A stretch of DNA of 64,000 nucleotides from Algoriphagus locisalis (GTDB lineage Bacteria > Bacteroidota > Bacteroidia > Cytophagales > Cyclobacteriaceae), in the NCBI RefSeq assembly GCF_900116615.1, contig NZ_FPBF01000005.1:69552-133551 (forward strand), written 5' to 3'. Positions 25,249 to 33,962 of the stretch are shown here, piece after piece. The position numbers and the translations under genes are program-made. Positions within the stretch are counted from its first letter, which is position 1. Each line of letters begins with the position of its first letter. The notes beneath the pieces were generated by a model. The model had not been told where the DNA came from. It searched no databases and worked only from the letters and a program-made list of their open reading frames with translations.

Positions 25249-26877
25249 ATGAAACACAAATTCTCAATTTTAAAATCAGCCATTTTGGCCCTGTTATTTT
25301 TGCCGCTTTTGGCAGGTGCGCAGGATAAGCCAAATATCGTTGTCATCTGGGGCGATGATATCGGCTATTGGAACGTGGGTGCTTATACTCACGGAATGAT
25401 GGGGAGAACCCCGAATATTGATGTTATTGCCAAAGACGGTATGCTTTTCACTGACCATTACGGACAGCCTAGCTGTACTGCAGGTCGAGCAGCATTTATC
25501 ATGGGACAGTTGCCGGTAAGAACTGGGATGACTACAATCGGTATTCCTGGTTCAACACAAGGAATTCAGGCAGTGGATCCTACTTTAGCACAAGTACTGA
25601 AAACTCAAGGTTATGCTACTGCCCAGTTTGGTAAAAATCACTTAGGAGATAGAAATGAGTTCCTTCCCACCATGCACGGTTTCGATGAGTGGTTTGGCAA
25701 CCTCTACCACCTGAATGCGGAAGAGGAGCCGGAAGAACTGGATTATCCAGGTCAGAAAAACCCAGCTTACAAAGAGAAATTCGGTCCGCGCGGAGTTCTG
25801 CATACCTGGGCTACTGATACTGATGATCCTACAGTAGATCCTAAGTTTGGTAAAGTAGGTAAGCAGAGAATCGAGGATACGGGGCCACTTACGCGTAAGC
25901 GTATGGAGACGATCGATGCCGAAGTCACCGCAGAGACTTTGAAATACCTAGATCGAATAGAAAAAGAAGATGATGATAAGCCATTCTTCCTGTGGTATAA
26001 CACTACTGCTACCCATATCTGGTCTCATAGCACCAACAAGTACATACAGGCAGCAGTGGACGAAGGCCGTGCAGAAGAAGATGTGGTTCGTGCTAAGATG
26101 ATTGAGCATGATGAGTTGATTGGTAAGGTTCTTCAGAAGATAAAAGACATGGGTGAAGAAGATAACACCATCGTGATCTATTCTACTGATAATGGAAATG
26201 AATTGATGTACTGGCCTGATGGCGGGTATGCTCCCTTCCGCGGTGAAAAAGGAACTACCTGGGAAGGTGGTCTAAGAGTGCCTATGCTAGTGAAATGGCC
26301 AAGTAAAATCCCTGCTGGTACTTACTCAAATGGCATCCAAAGCCATGAGGATCTTTTCGTAACTCTTGCCGCTGCTGCAGGACTACCTAATATCAAAGAG
26401 GAGTTGTTGACTGGTAAAAATATTGGAGGCACAAACTTTAAAACTCATTTGGATGGGTATAATAACCTTGACCTTTGGACAGGAAAAACAGATAAATCAG
26501 CTCGTAGAGAATTGTTCTATTACGATGAATCTGATTTGATGGCTATTCGAGTTGATGCATGGAAAATGCACATAGGAGTGAAGCATGGTGGTAACTGGTT
26601 TGATGAGAAATCTTATCCAAGTGTTCCTTACATCGTAAACCTGTTAATGGATCCAATGGAAAAAATGACTCCTGATTCAGAAGAATGGGGGTATGCAGGC
26701 AGAAAATTCGTAGCTCAAAAACTTTGGGCGCCAACTGCAGCTGTTCCATTCATTCAAGCACATTTAAAATCACTTCTTGATTACCCACCAAGTCAAGGTG
26801 GTGAGTCCTTGAATATGAAGGCCTCTATCGAGAGAGCAATGAAAGCCATGGAGCAGCCAACTGGTGGAGTCCACTAA
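25249..26877 (+). CDS. Arylsulfatase-type sulfatase, 542 aa
   Basis: A signal peptide (MKHKFSILKS..., cut near AGAQ) directs export. The metal site begins with WGDDIG (residues 34-39). The active-site motif is CTAGR, with Cys76 as the predicted formylglycine precursor, fitting C-x-(P/A)-x-R. GKNHLGD and the late TDNGNE motif complete the alkaline-phosphatase-like fold. It has the same first seven residues and CTAGR context as the next gene, so they are paralogues. No formylglycine-generating enzyme gene is in the window. The gene has its own terminator. Confidence 0.93.
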   Translation: MKHKFSILKSAILALLFLPLLAGAQDKPNIVVIWGDDIGYWNVGAYTHGMMGRTPNIDVIAKDGMLFTDHYGQPSCTAGRAAFIMGQLPVRTGMTTIGIPGSTQGIQAVDPTLAQVLKTQGYATAQFGKNHLGDRNEFLPTMHGFDEWFGNLYHLNAEEEPEELDYPGQKNPAYKEKFGPRGVLHTWATDTDDPTVDPKFGKVGKQRIEDTGPLTRKRMETIDAEVTAETLKYLDRIEKEDDDKPFFLWYNTTATHIWSHSTNKYIQAAVDEGRAEEDVVRAKMIEHDELIGKVLQKIKDMGEEDNTIVIYSTDNGNELMYWPDGGYAPFRGEKGTTWEGGLRVPMLVKWPSKIPAGTYSNGIQSHEDLFVTLAAAAGLPNIKEELLTGKNIGGTNFKTHLDGYNNLDLWTGKTDKSARRELFYYDESDLMAIRVDAWKMHIGVKHGGNWFDEKSYPSVPYIVNLLMDPMEKMTPDSEEWGYAGRKFVAQKLWAPTAAVPFIQAHLKSLLDYPPSQGGESLNMKASIERAMKAMEQPTGGVH

Positions 26878-26917
26878 GTTGAGTTTCAATTAGGTGATTT
26901 AAGTAATTAATAAGCTT

Positions 26918-26960
26918 TTAAAAAGGCAGGCATTTTTCAATAGATGACCTGCCTTTTTTA
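26918..26960 (+). terminator. Rho-independent terminator after first sulfatase
   Basis: AAAAAGGCAGG and CCTGCCTTTTT form an 11-bp stem with a 17-base loop, ending in a T run. The two sulfatase genes are therefore probably separate transcripts at high efficiency, or partly read through. Confidence 0.8.
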
Positions 26961-27157
26961 TTGACTTTCCAGATAGAAGAATGAGATGATCTTTTCTTAA
27001 AGTATGGTTTGACACTGAAATTTTGATTTGAAAACTAGTTTTACTTCTATATGTTGGAATATTTAAAGAATAAAGTTTAACTTTTGAGTACGCTTTTATA
27101 GGAATGGAAACATGTAAAATATATTTAACCTAAGAATCACTTTTAAATTCATAATCT

Positions 27158-28678
27158 ATGAAACACAAATTCTCAATTTTCAAATCAGCTATCCTGATGC
27201 TGTTCTGTTTGCCTATGATGGCGCAGGCACAGGATAAACCCAATATCCTCGTGATTTGGGGGGATGACATTGGCTGGTCCAATGTCAGTTATATGAATAA
27301 TGGTATGATGGGGTACAAAACCCCCAATATCGACCGTATTGCAAAAGAAGGAGCCATGTTTACTGATTGGTATGCACAACAGTCCTGTACAGCAGGTCGA
27401 GCTGCTTTTATCCTAGGTCAGCACCCATTTAGAACTGGTCTTTTGACCATCGGTATGCCAGGATCTGAGCAGGGCATTCAGGATAATCAGCCTACTATCG
27501 CTGAGCTTTTAAAGCCTCATGGATATGCGACTGGACAGTTTGGTAAAAATCACCTGGGAGATCAGGATAAGCATTTGCCTACTGCTCATGGATTTGACGA
27601 GTTTTTCGGGAATCTCTATCACTTAAATGCTGAAGAAGAACCAGAAGGCTATTATTATCCAAAAAATCCGGAGTTCCGCGAGAAGTATGGTCCTCGTGGT
27701 GTGATTCATAGTACAGCTGATGGCAATATTCAAGATACGGGACCCCTTACCAGTACACGGATGGAGACTGTAGATGAGGAGTTTGAGGATGCTGCTATTG
27801 CATTTATTGAAAAAGCTCATGCGGATGGGAAACCTTTCTTTGTTTGGTTAAATGCTACACGTATGCACATATGGACACACCTGAAAGAGGAAAGCCAAGG
27901 TGCTACTGGAATCAGTATCTATGCAGATGGTATGGTAGAGCACGACAAAGCGGTGGGTAGAATACTTGATAAGCTAGATGAGCTCGGTATTGCTGACAAC
28001 ACGATTGTCATGTGGTCAACAGATAATGGTGCTGAGAAAATCACTTGGCCTGATGGTGGTACCACTCCTTTCAAAGGGGAAAAAGGTACTACTTGGGAAG
28101 GTGGCTTCCGTGTTCCTACAGCAATCAGATGGCCTGGTGTGATCAAGCCTGGTACGGTTTACAATGATATCTTCTCTCATGAGGATATGATGCCTACTTT
28201 ACTTGCCGCTGCGGGTGAGCCTAATATAAAAGAAAAAGTGCTCAACGGACATCAAGCTGCAGGCAAAACTTTCAAAGCTCACCTAGATGGCTACAACTTG
28301 CTGCCATACTTCAAAGGTGAAACACAAGAGGCTCCAAGAAAAGAGATTTTCTATTTCGATCAGGGAGGTAATTTGAATGCGATCAGGTATCAAGACTGGA
28401 AGTTGCACTTTACCATTACCGAAGGAAATATCAGTACTGCTTATAGAAAGCAACCATCATGGCCATTGGTGATTAACTTGAGAGCAGATCCCTATGAGGT
28501 TTCTCCAGAATCTGGAATGTATATAAAGTGGTATGCTGAGAATATGTGGTTGTTTGTGCCTGCTCAGGAACAAGCAGCTAAATTCCTATCTACTTTCAAA
28601 GAGTTTCCTCCTGTGAGTGGTTCCTCTCTTTCTATGGATGAAGTGATCAAACAGATGCTTACTCCAGCGAGAAATTAA
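27158..28678 (+). CDS. Arylsulfatase-type sulfatase, 506 aa
   Basis: It repeats the layout of the previous gene: signal peptide MKHKFSIFKSAIL (cut near AQAQ), WGDDIG metal motif, CTAGR with Cys77 as predicted formylglycine site, GKNHLGD and STDNGAE motifs. It is shorter by 36 residues, mainly in the middle (no WATDTDDP-type loop). The DNA just before both ATGs is also alike (AATCACTTTTAA), a sign of gene duplication including the leader. Different loops suggest different substrates. A terminator follows at 28692. Confidence 0.93.
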   Translation: MKHKFSIFKSAILMLFCLPMMAQAQDKPNILVIWGDDIGWSNVSYMNNGMMGYKTPNIDRIAKEGAMFTDWYAQQSCTAGRAAFILGQHPFRTGLLTIGMPGSEQGIQDNQPTIAELLKPHGYATGQFGKNHLGDQDKHLPTAHGFDEFFGNLYHLNAEEEPEGYYYPKNPEFREKYGPRGVIHSTADGNIQDTGPLTSTRMETVDEEFEDAAIAFIEKAHADGKPFFVWLNATRMHIWTHLKEESQGATGISIYADGMVEHDKAVGRILDKLDELGIADNTIVMWSTDNGAEKITWPDGGTTPFKGEKGTTWEGGFRVPTAIRWPGVIKPGTVYNDIFSHEDMMPTLLAAAGEPNIKEKVLNGHQAAGKTFKAHLDGYNLLPYFKGETQEAPRKEIFYFDQGGNLNAIRYQDWKLHFTITEGNISTAYRKQPSWPLVINLRADPYEVSPESGMYIKWYAENMWLFVPAQEQAAKFLSTFKEFPPVSGSSLSMDEVIKQMLTPARN

Positions 28679-28691
28679 TTGAATTTTCTTG

Positions 28692-28725
28692 AAGGTTATC
28701 CGGTCTAGGCTGGATAACCTTTTTT
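28692..28725 (+). terminator. Rho-independent terminator after second sulfatase
   Basis: AAGGTTATCC and GGATAACCTT form a perfect 10-bp stem with a 10-base loop and a following T run. It separates the sulfatases from the MoxR operon that starts 36 bp later. Confidence 0.88.
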
Positions 28726-28760
28726 ATTACCTATCAATTTAATTTTTAAATCTATTCTTT

Positions 28761-29729
28761 ATGACTCCGCAAGAAGCTATTCAGAAACTTAAAGCCAGAA
28801 TGTCGGCATCCATTATCGGCCAGGATGAATTGGTCGAACGATTGATTTTGGTACTCCTTGCCGATGGGAATATGCTCCTGGAAGGTTTGCCGGGACTGGC
28901 AAAAACCCGGGCCATAAAATCATTGGCAAAAGAGCTTGACTGTGGACTGAGTAGAATCCAGTTTACGCCGGATCTTTTACCCTCTGATGTCACGGGCACT
29001 GAAATTTACCAGCCTGAATTGGAGGAGAAATTTGTATTCCAACAAGGCCCTATTTTCAGCAATCTGATTTTGGCAGATGAAATCAACAGAGCTCCTGCTA
29101 AAGTTCAGTCAGCTTTGCTGGAAGCCATGGAAGAGCGGCAAGTCTCAGTAGCTGGCAAAACCTATAAAATGGATCCTCTTTTTATGGTCATGGCTACGCA
29201 AAATCCTGTAGAGCAAGAAGGGACTTATCCACTTCCGGAAGCACAGATGGATAGATTTCTAATGCATGTGGTGATTAGCTATCCTGATGATGCTTCTGAG
29301 CTTGCCATTTTGAGATTGAATAGAAATGAACAGTCAGCTGGTGGGCAGGTGGAAGCTAAGGAGAAATTATCTCCAGACGCCATTTTCTCTGCGAGAAAGG
29401 AAATAGCTCAGGTCAAAATCGCTGAGAATATGGAGAAATACATAGTGGATATTATTTCCGCTACCCGTTTCCCGGAGAAATACTCCAAGGAATTGGATAG
29501 TTGGATAGACTTTGGTGCCAGCCCAAGAGGAAGTATAGCCTTGGATAGAGCCTCCAGAGCTCATGCCTGGATGAATGGAAATGAGTTTGTCACTCCTGAT
29601 AACATCCGGGCAGTGGTGCATGATTGCCTGAGACATCGATTGATCCTCAGCTATGAAGCAAATGCCGATGGAATTACAGCAGACCAAGTGCTTGACGAAG
29701 TACTTAAAGCTGTCGCTGTGGTCGGGTAA
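28761..29729 (+). CDS. MoxR-family AAA+ ATPase, 322 aa
   Basis: Walker A is GLPGLAKTR (about residues 42-50), Walker B is LILADEIN (about 106-113), and the sensor region reads ATQNPVEQEGTYPLPEAQMDRF. MoxR ATPases act as chaperones that mature or insert metal into partner proteins together with VWA-domain proteins. It opens a run of six genes (MoxR, DUF58, DUF4381, BatA, BatB/C, BatD) on the same strand, typical of the Bat (aerotolerance) operon. Confidence 0.95.
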   Translation: MTPQEAIQKLKARMSASIIGQDELVERLILVLLADGNMLLEGLPGLAKTRAIKSLAKELDCGLSRIQFTPDLLPSDVTGTEIYQPELEEKFVFQQGPIFSNLILADEINRAPAKVQSALLEAMEERQVSVAGKTYKMDPLFMVMATQNPVEQEGTYPLPEAQMDRFLMHVVISYPDDASELAILRLNRNEQSAGGQVEAKEKLSPDAIFSARKEIAQVKIAENMEKYIVDIISATRFPEKYSKELDSWIDFGASPRGSIALDRASRAHAWMNGNEFVTPDNIRAVVHDCLRHRLILSYEANADGITADQVLDEVLKAVAVVG

Positions 29730-29827
29730 ATTCAATTTTGATTAATCGGGTTCTTTCCCGTCTCCCGTCTTCGGTCTTCCGTCAAGATTTCCACAAAGCC
29801 TAACTAATAATAACACAGCTTAAGGTT

Positions 29828-30763
29828 ATGTCCTCATCAAACTCCTTTCCTAAAGACATATTCACCTCACTCAAAGAGTTGCTGGGAATGGAGCGTCATT
29901 CTCAATTTTTTTCCATGATCGCCCGAAAGCAAAAGGTCAAAAGCATTTTGGGCGGTAGGCATGAGTCCAAACTGAGAGGAAGAGGGCTCGATTTTGAGGA
30001 AGTAAGGCAATATGTGAAAGGGGATGATATCCGGAATATCGACTGGAAAGTCACCGCGAGAACGAAGCAAACACACACCCGGGTTTTCTCCGAAGAAAAA
30101 GAAAAGCCAGCATTGATCGTAGTAGATCAGTCCAAATCCATGTTTTTTGGTTCTCAGGTTCGTACCAAGGCAGTTGTAGCGGCAGAACTTGCCGCCATTG
30201 CAGCATTCCGGGTGCTCAAACAAGGCGATCGGGTTGGTGGAGTTGTCTTTGCAGACAATGGAATCGACATCGTTCAACCCAAGCGGGATAGAAGAAATAT
30301 CCTTCGATTTTTGGAAAAGGTGGTCAGCAGAAACCATGAACTGGCAGAATCCACTCCGAACAATTTTGAAGATACCCTCAAAGAAGTAAGTAAGAAAATA
30401 AGAAACATCGTTACCCATGATTATCTGGTGATTGTGATTTCAGATTTTCATCGCTATTCCGAGCCGGTAACCCGTTTTATTAGCCAGATCGCCCAGCACA
30501 ATGATGTGATCATGGTGAAGGTTTTTGATCCGTTGGAGCGGGATATTCCAAATACTAAGTTTGTGGCGGGAGATCAGGAAACCCAGGTGACCGTCGATGG
30601 CAAAAGCAAGAAACTCCGAGAGACCTTCCAATCGGGTTTTGATCAGGACTTTCAGAGTTTTGAGGAACAGATGAAAAAGCATAGAGTACCGCTTTTTTCA
30701 CTGGACACAATTACTCCGGTGGAAGAACAGCTGAAGGAAGTTTTTAAAAGAAGTAAAAAATGA
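29828..30763 (+). CDS. DUF58 domain protein, 311 aa
   Basis: The DUF58 signature is RGRGLDFEEVRQYVKGDDIRNIDW with the following TRVFSEEKEKP. A degenerate VWA-like segment follows (VVDQSKSMFFGS, with D-x-S-x-S). There is no membrane helix, so it is the short soluble form of the family seen in MoxR operons. Its stop overlaps the next ATG by four bases (ATGA), so translation is coupled. Confidence 0.93.
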   Translation: MSSSNSFPKDIFTSLKELLGMERHSQFFSMIARKQKVKSILGGRHESKLRGRGLDFEEVRQYVKGDDIRNIDWKVTARTKQTHTRVFSEEKEKPALIVVDQSKSMFFGSQVRTKAVVAAELAAIAAFRVLKQGDRVGGVVFADNGIDIVQPKRDRRNILRFLEKVVSRNHELAESTPNNFEDTLKEVSKKIRNIVTHDYLVIVISDFHRYSEPVTRFISQIAQHNDVIMVKVFDPLERDIPNTKFVAGDQETQVTVDGKSKKLRETFQSGFDQDFQSFEEQMKKHRVPLFSLDTITPVEEQLKEVFKRSKK

Positions 30764-31251
30764 TTCTTTTTCAGGCCGATACTATCCCTGCAAACACTGC
30801 AAATCCTGCTAATTTGGATTTGGGGCAAATCTATGAGCCGCCACCGGTTTCATTTACTTTTGAGACGGTGGGTTGGGCTATCCTGGGTGGTTTGCTGATG
30901 ATGGGAGTTTTGGTCATTCTATTTTTTGCGATTAGAAAGTATTTGCGTAACCGCTACAGAAGAGAGGCTTTGGAAGCCTTGGCAAAATTGGAAACAGATC
31001 AAAATTCCTTTCCGCAGGTGTTGGTAATACTCAAGCGTGTGGCCATGCAGGTTTTTGGTAGAGAAAAAGTGGGGACATTATACGGTTCTTCCTGGCTTAG
31101 TTTTTTGGATAAAACTGGCAAACAAGTGGCTTTACTGAAATATGAAAAGCAAATAGAAGCGCTTATCTATCAGGACAAAATCCCCGATGATGCTGCGCGA
31201 AGAGAAATACTAGTTCAGGCTCAAAAATGGATAAAAACTCATGCCGGCTAA
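30760..31251 (+). CDS. DUF4381-type membrane protein of the Bat operon, 163 aa
   Basis: After a short periplasmic segment there is one transmembrane helix (about residues 45-66, AILGGLLMMGVLVILFFAI) and a cytoplasmic helical domain (RREALEALAKLE, then YGSSWLSFLDKTG). This matches the small DUF4381 proteins found between DUF58 and VWA genes. It overlaps both neighbours, by 4 and 11 bases. Its role is presumably to hold the complex at the membrane. Confidence 0.85.
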   Translation: MILFQADTIPANTANPANLDLGQIYEPPPVSFTFETVGWAILGGLLMMGVLVILFFAIRKYLRNRYRREALEALAKLETDQNSFPQVLVILKRVAMQVFGREKVGTLYGSSWLSFLDKTGKQVALLKYEKQIEALIYQDKIPDDAARREILVQAQKWIKTHAG

Positions 31252-32254
31252 TTTTGAAATAGCATATCTCTGGGTTTTTCTCCTTTTACCACTTCCATTT
31301 GTGGTGTATTGGATTTTGCCGTCTCTTCGGATACGCTCTGCTTCGCTTCGGCTACCTACTTATGAAAAGGCGTTGGGTTATACCGGCGAGAAACCCAGGA
31401 AATCTGCCTTTGTCAGAAGAAGAGGTGCTTTTACCTGGATCGTATTAATGCTGGTTTGGGTGTTGGTGTTGGGAGCATTATCCTCCCCTCAACTGGTGGG
31501 CGAACCTGAGATGAAAGTAAAGACCTCCCGTAATTTTCTGATTGCCGCAGATATTTCCTTCAGCATGGCCGAAAGAGACTGGGGAATCGATGGAGAGAAA
31601 GTTCGTCGCTGGGATGCTGTAAAAGCTTTGATGCACGACTTTATCCAAAAGCGGGAAGGTGATCGCATGGGCCTGATATTCTTCGGAAGTAGCGCCTACA
31701 TTCAGGCTCCTTTTACCCCGGATTTACAGACTGTAAACCAGCTCCTGGAGGAAGCAGATGTGGGTATGGCCGGGCAAATGACCCATATCGGAAAGGCTAT
31801 TACTAAAGGAGTAGAGCTTTTTGACAAGGATACCATAGAGACCAAGGTGATGCTCTTGCTGACCGATGGAGTGGATGCAGGGACGGAAATACTTCCACTG
31901 GACGCTGCGGATTTGGCTAAGAACGATTCCATTTTGATCTATACCATCGGTATTGGTGACCCTTCTGGTGTAGGAGTGGATTTGGATGAGCAGACCTTGC
32001 AGGAGATAGCAGAGATGACAGGAGGGCAATATTTTCAGGCAAAAGATGAACAAAGACTCCAGGAAATCTATGCTGAGGTGGATAAGCTGGAGCCTATAGA
32101 ATATGAGGAAGAAGAAAACCGTCCTACCACCTTGCTGTATTATTATCCCTTGGGGGCGGCATTGGGGCTGTTGCTATTATTGATGTTCTTCCAAAGTTTG
32201 TTCCAGTTGATTCGCAATTCAAGGGATGGCAGAAAGGAGGCTTCATATGGCTGA
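31241..32254 (+). CDS. batA: BatA-like VWA-domain membrane protein, 337 aa
   Basis: Two N-terminal hydrophobic segments (about residues 5-27 and 63-80) and a C-terminal one (about 301-320) flank a VWA domain. The metal-ion-dependent adhesion site is intact: DISFS (about residues 102-106), then the Thr/Asp elements (LLTDGVDAG). BatA-type proteins sit in the inner membrane with the VWA domain in the periplasm and work with MoxR. The gene overlaps its neighbours at both ends. Confidence 0.9.
   Translation: MPANFEIAYLWVFLLLPLPFVVYWILPSLRIRSASLRLPTYEKALGYTGEKPRKSAFVRRRGAFTWIVLMLVWVLVLGALSSPQLVGEPEMKVKTSRNFLIAADISFSMAERDWGIDGEKVRRWDAVKALMHDFIQKREGDRMGLIFFGSSAYIQAPFTPDLQTVNQLLEEADVGMAGQMTHIGKAITKGVELFDKDTIETKVMLLLTDGVDAGTEILPLDAADLAKNDSILIYTIGIGDPSGVGVDLDEQTLQEIAEMTGGQYFQAKDEQRLQEIYAEVDKLEPIEYEEEENRPTTLLYYYPLGAALGLLLLLMFFQSLFQLIRNSRDGRKEASYG
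32233..32240 (+). promoter_or_regulatory. Strong Shine-Dalgarno site for the BatB/C start
   Basis: AAAGGAGG lies six bases before the ATG at 32247, so that ATG and not the one at 32226 is the likely start. Such good ribosome-binding sites are rare elsewhere in the window, where leaders are AT-rich. Confidence 0.7.
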
Positions 32255-33962
32255 TCTTTTCCCGATAGATTGGAGTGAATTTCACTTCCTACGCCCAATA
32301 TTTTTATGGGCATTTTTGCCTTTGTTATTGACTTTGCTGATTAGTTTGTTGAGCATTCGTCAGGAAGTGACCTGGAAGGGAATGATTGCTCCGCATCTTC
32401 GACCATTTGTCATCCAAAAAGGGAATGAACGGATGAAGGTTTGGATGCAGCTTATCGGGTTTGTGGCGATGAGCTTAGGCATTTTGGGGATTTCCGGCCC
32501 TACTTGGAAAAAAGTGGAAGTCCCGGGACAAAAGCTGGAGACGCCACTGGTCGTGTTGCTGGATCTGTCCCAAAGCATGCTGGCTACAGATCTTCAGCCT
32601 ACCCGATTGGAGCGGGCTAAATTCAAGATTTCCGATCTGATCAAAGAAAACCCACAAGCTAGAATGGCCTTGATTGGCTTTGCCGGAACGGCGCATACTA
32701 TTGTTCCGCTGACTAAGGATTATGATATTATTCTCTCTCATATTGATGGACTCCGTCCGGATGTGATGCCTTATCCAGGTTCAAATCTGGAGGATGCGCT
32801 GACGCTAGCCGACACGCTTATGTCTGTGACGGATGCGCCGGGTACAGTATTGATTTTGTCAGATGATATAGAAGATCCCGAGTTTGAATTGATCCGGAAT
32901 TTTGTTCAAAACTCTGATAACAGCGTTCAGCTTTTGGCGATCAATACAGCAGGGGGAGCTGAGGTTCCAAATCTTTCTGGTCGGGGGACAATCAAGGATG
33001 AGGATGGAAATGTGATTGTATCTGCATTGAATGAGAATGTGCTGGCTCAACTGAATTCATTGGAGCAGGTCACGGTGAATCGACTCACACTGGATAATAG
33101 TGATGTGGAGCTGATCAGTAATGCAGTGAAAAAGAATCTGATTTTCACTGAAAAGCCGGAGGAAAAAGACGATGACTGGCGGGATGCAGGCTTTTTGCTA
33201 GTCATACCCATGGCTCTTTTGTTGTTGCTTTGGTTCCGAAAAGGCTGGGTGCTTTATGGCTTGCTTTTGATGGTTTTCACTTCCTGCTCAGGTGATAAAA
33301 CATTCGAAGATCTTTGGTACACCAAGGATTACCAAGGACAAAGATTGAGTGATCAGGGTGATTTTGCGGCAGCAGCGGAGGAGTTTGAAGATCCTCTTCG
33401 CAAAGGTGTAGCCTACTTCAAGGCTGGTGATTATGAAGCCGCTATTCAGGAATTTCAAGCCGATACCTCTGCTTATGGCGCATATAATCTTGGACTGGCT
33501 TATTATCAAAATGGAGACTATGATGCTGCACAGGGTGCCTTTGCGGAAGCAGAGGAACTGGATCCATCCATGGATCAGGCCTCAGCCAATAAGCAAAAGA
33601 TGGGAGAGCTTTCCGGAGGTGAGAAGGAAGTAAATCCAGAAGATGCTCAGGAAGCGGATCCAGATCAACAGGCAGACACCCAGCAAAACCAAAGTCCTGA
33701 AGATCTCAGTGGAGGTGGACAGGAAGCCACTAAAGAAGATATGGAGAAAGAGCGGCTATCCGAGACAGTGAATACAGATGTACGGAAAGGCAAGGAGCTG
33801 GATGAGGTGCCGGAAGATATAGAGGCGAATATGCAACAGCAAAACAGCAAGGTGCTGATGCGGAAAGTAGATGATGATCCTTCATTATTCCTAAAAAGGA
33901 AATTTGAATATCAGGTAAAAAAGGATAGTCTAAAACCAAAGTCTAATGCGCGGAATTGGTAA
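32247..33962 (+). CDS. batB: BatB-BatC fusion: VWA-domain plus TPR protein, 571 aa
   Basis: The first part is a BatB-type protein: N-terminal membrane segments, VWA domain with DLSQS metal site, and a second membrane segment (FLLVIPMALLLLLWF). Directly after it comes a hydrophobic stretch ending VFTSCSG (Cys347), which looks like the lipoprotein signal of a separate BatC, then TPR repeats (DFAAAAEEF, DYEAAIQEF, DYDAAQGAF) and a Gln/Glu/Lys-rich acidic tail. BatC is normally a separate gene, so this is a fusion or, less likely, an assembly artefact. Confidence 0.85.
   Translation: MADLFPIDWSEFHFLRPIFLWAFLPLLLTLLISLLSIRQEVTWKGMIAPHLRPFVIQKGNERMKVWMQLIGFVAMSLGILGISGPTWKKVEVPGQKLETPLVVLLDLSQSMLATDLQPTRLERAKFKISDLIKENPQARMALIGFAGTAHTIVPLTKDYDIILSHIDGLRPDVMPYPGSNLEDALTLADTLMSVTDAPGTVLILSDDIEDPEFELIRNFVQNSDNSVQLLAINTAGGAEVPNLSGRGTIKDEDGNVIVSALNENVLAQLNSLEQVTVNRLTLDNSDVELISNAVKKNLIFTEKPEEKDDDWRDAGFLLVIPMALLLLLWFRKGWVLYGLLLMVFTSCSGDKTFEDLWYTKDYQGQRLSDQGDFAAAAEEFEDPLRKGVAYFKAGDYEAAIQEFQADTSAYGAYNLGLAYYQNGDYDAAQGAFAEAEELDPSMDQASANKQKMGELSGGEKEVNPEDAQEADPDQQADTQQNQSPEDLSGGGQEATKEDMEKERLSETVNTDVRKGKELDEVPEDIEANMQQQNSKVLMRKVDDDPSLFLKRKFEYQVKKDSLKPKSNARNW

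Noticed and set aside
29750-29800. A seventh MITE-like copy between MoxR and DUF58
   Set aside because: Only the low-complexity CGTCTTCGGTCTTCCGTC stretch is similar; neither terminal inverted repeat nor the GGTGACTGGCATC end is present.
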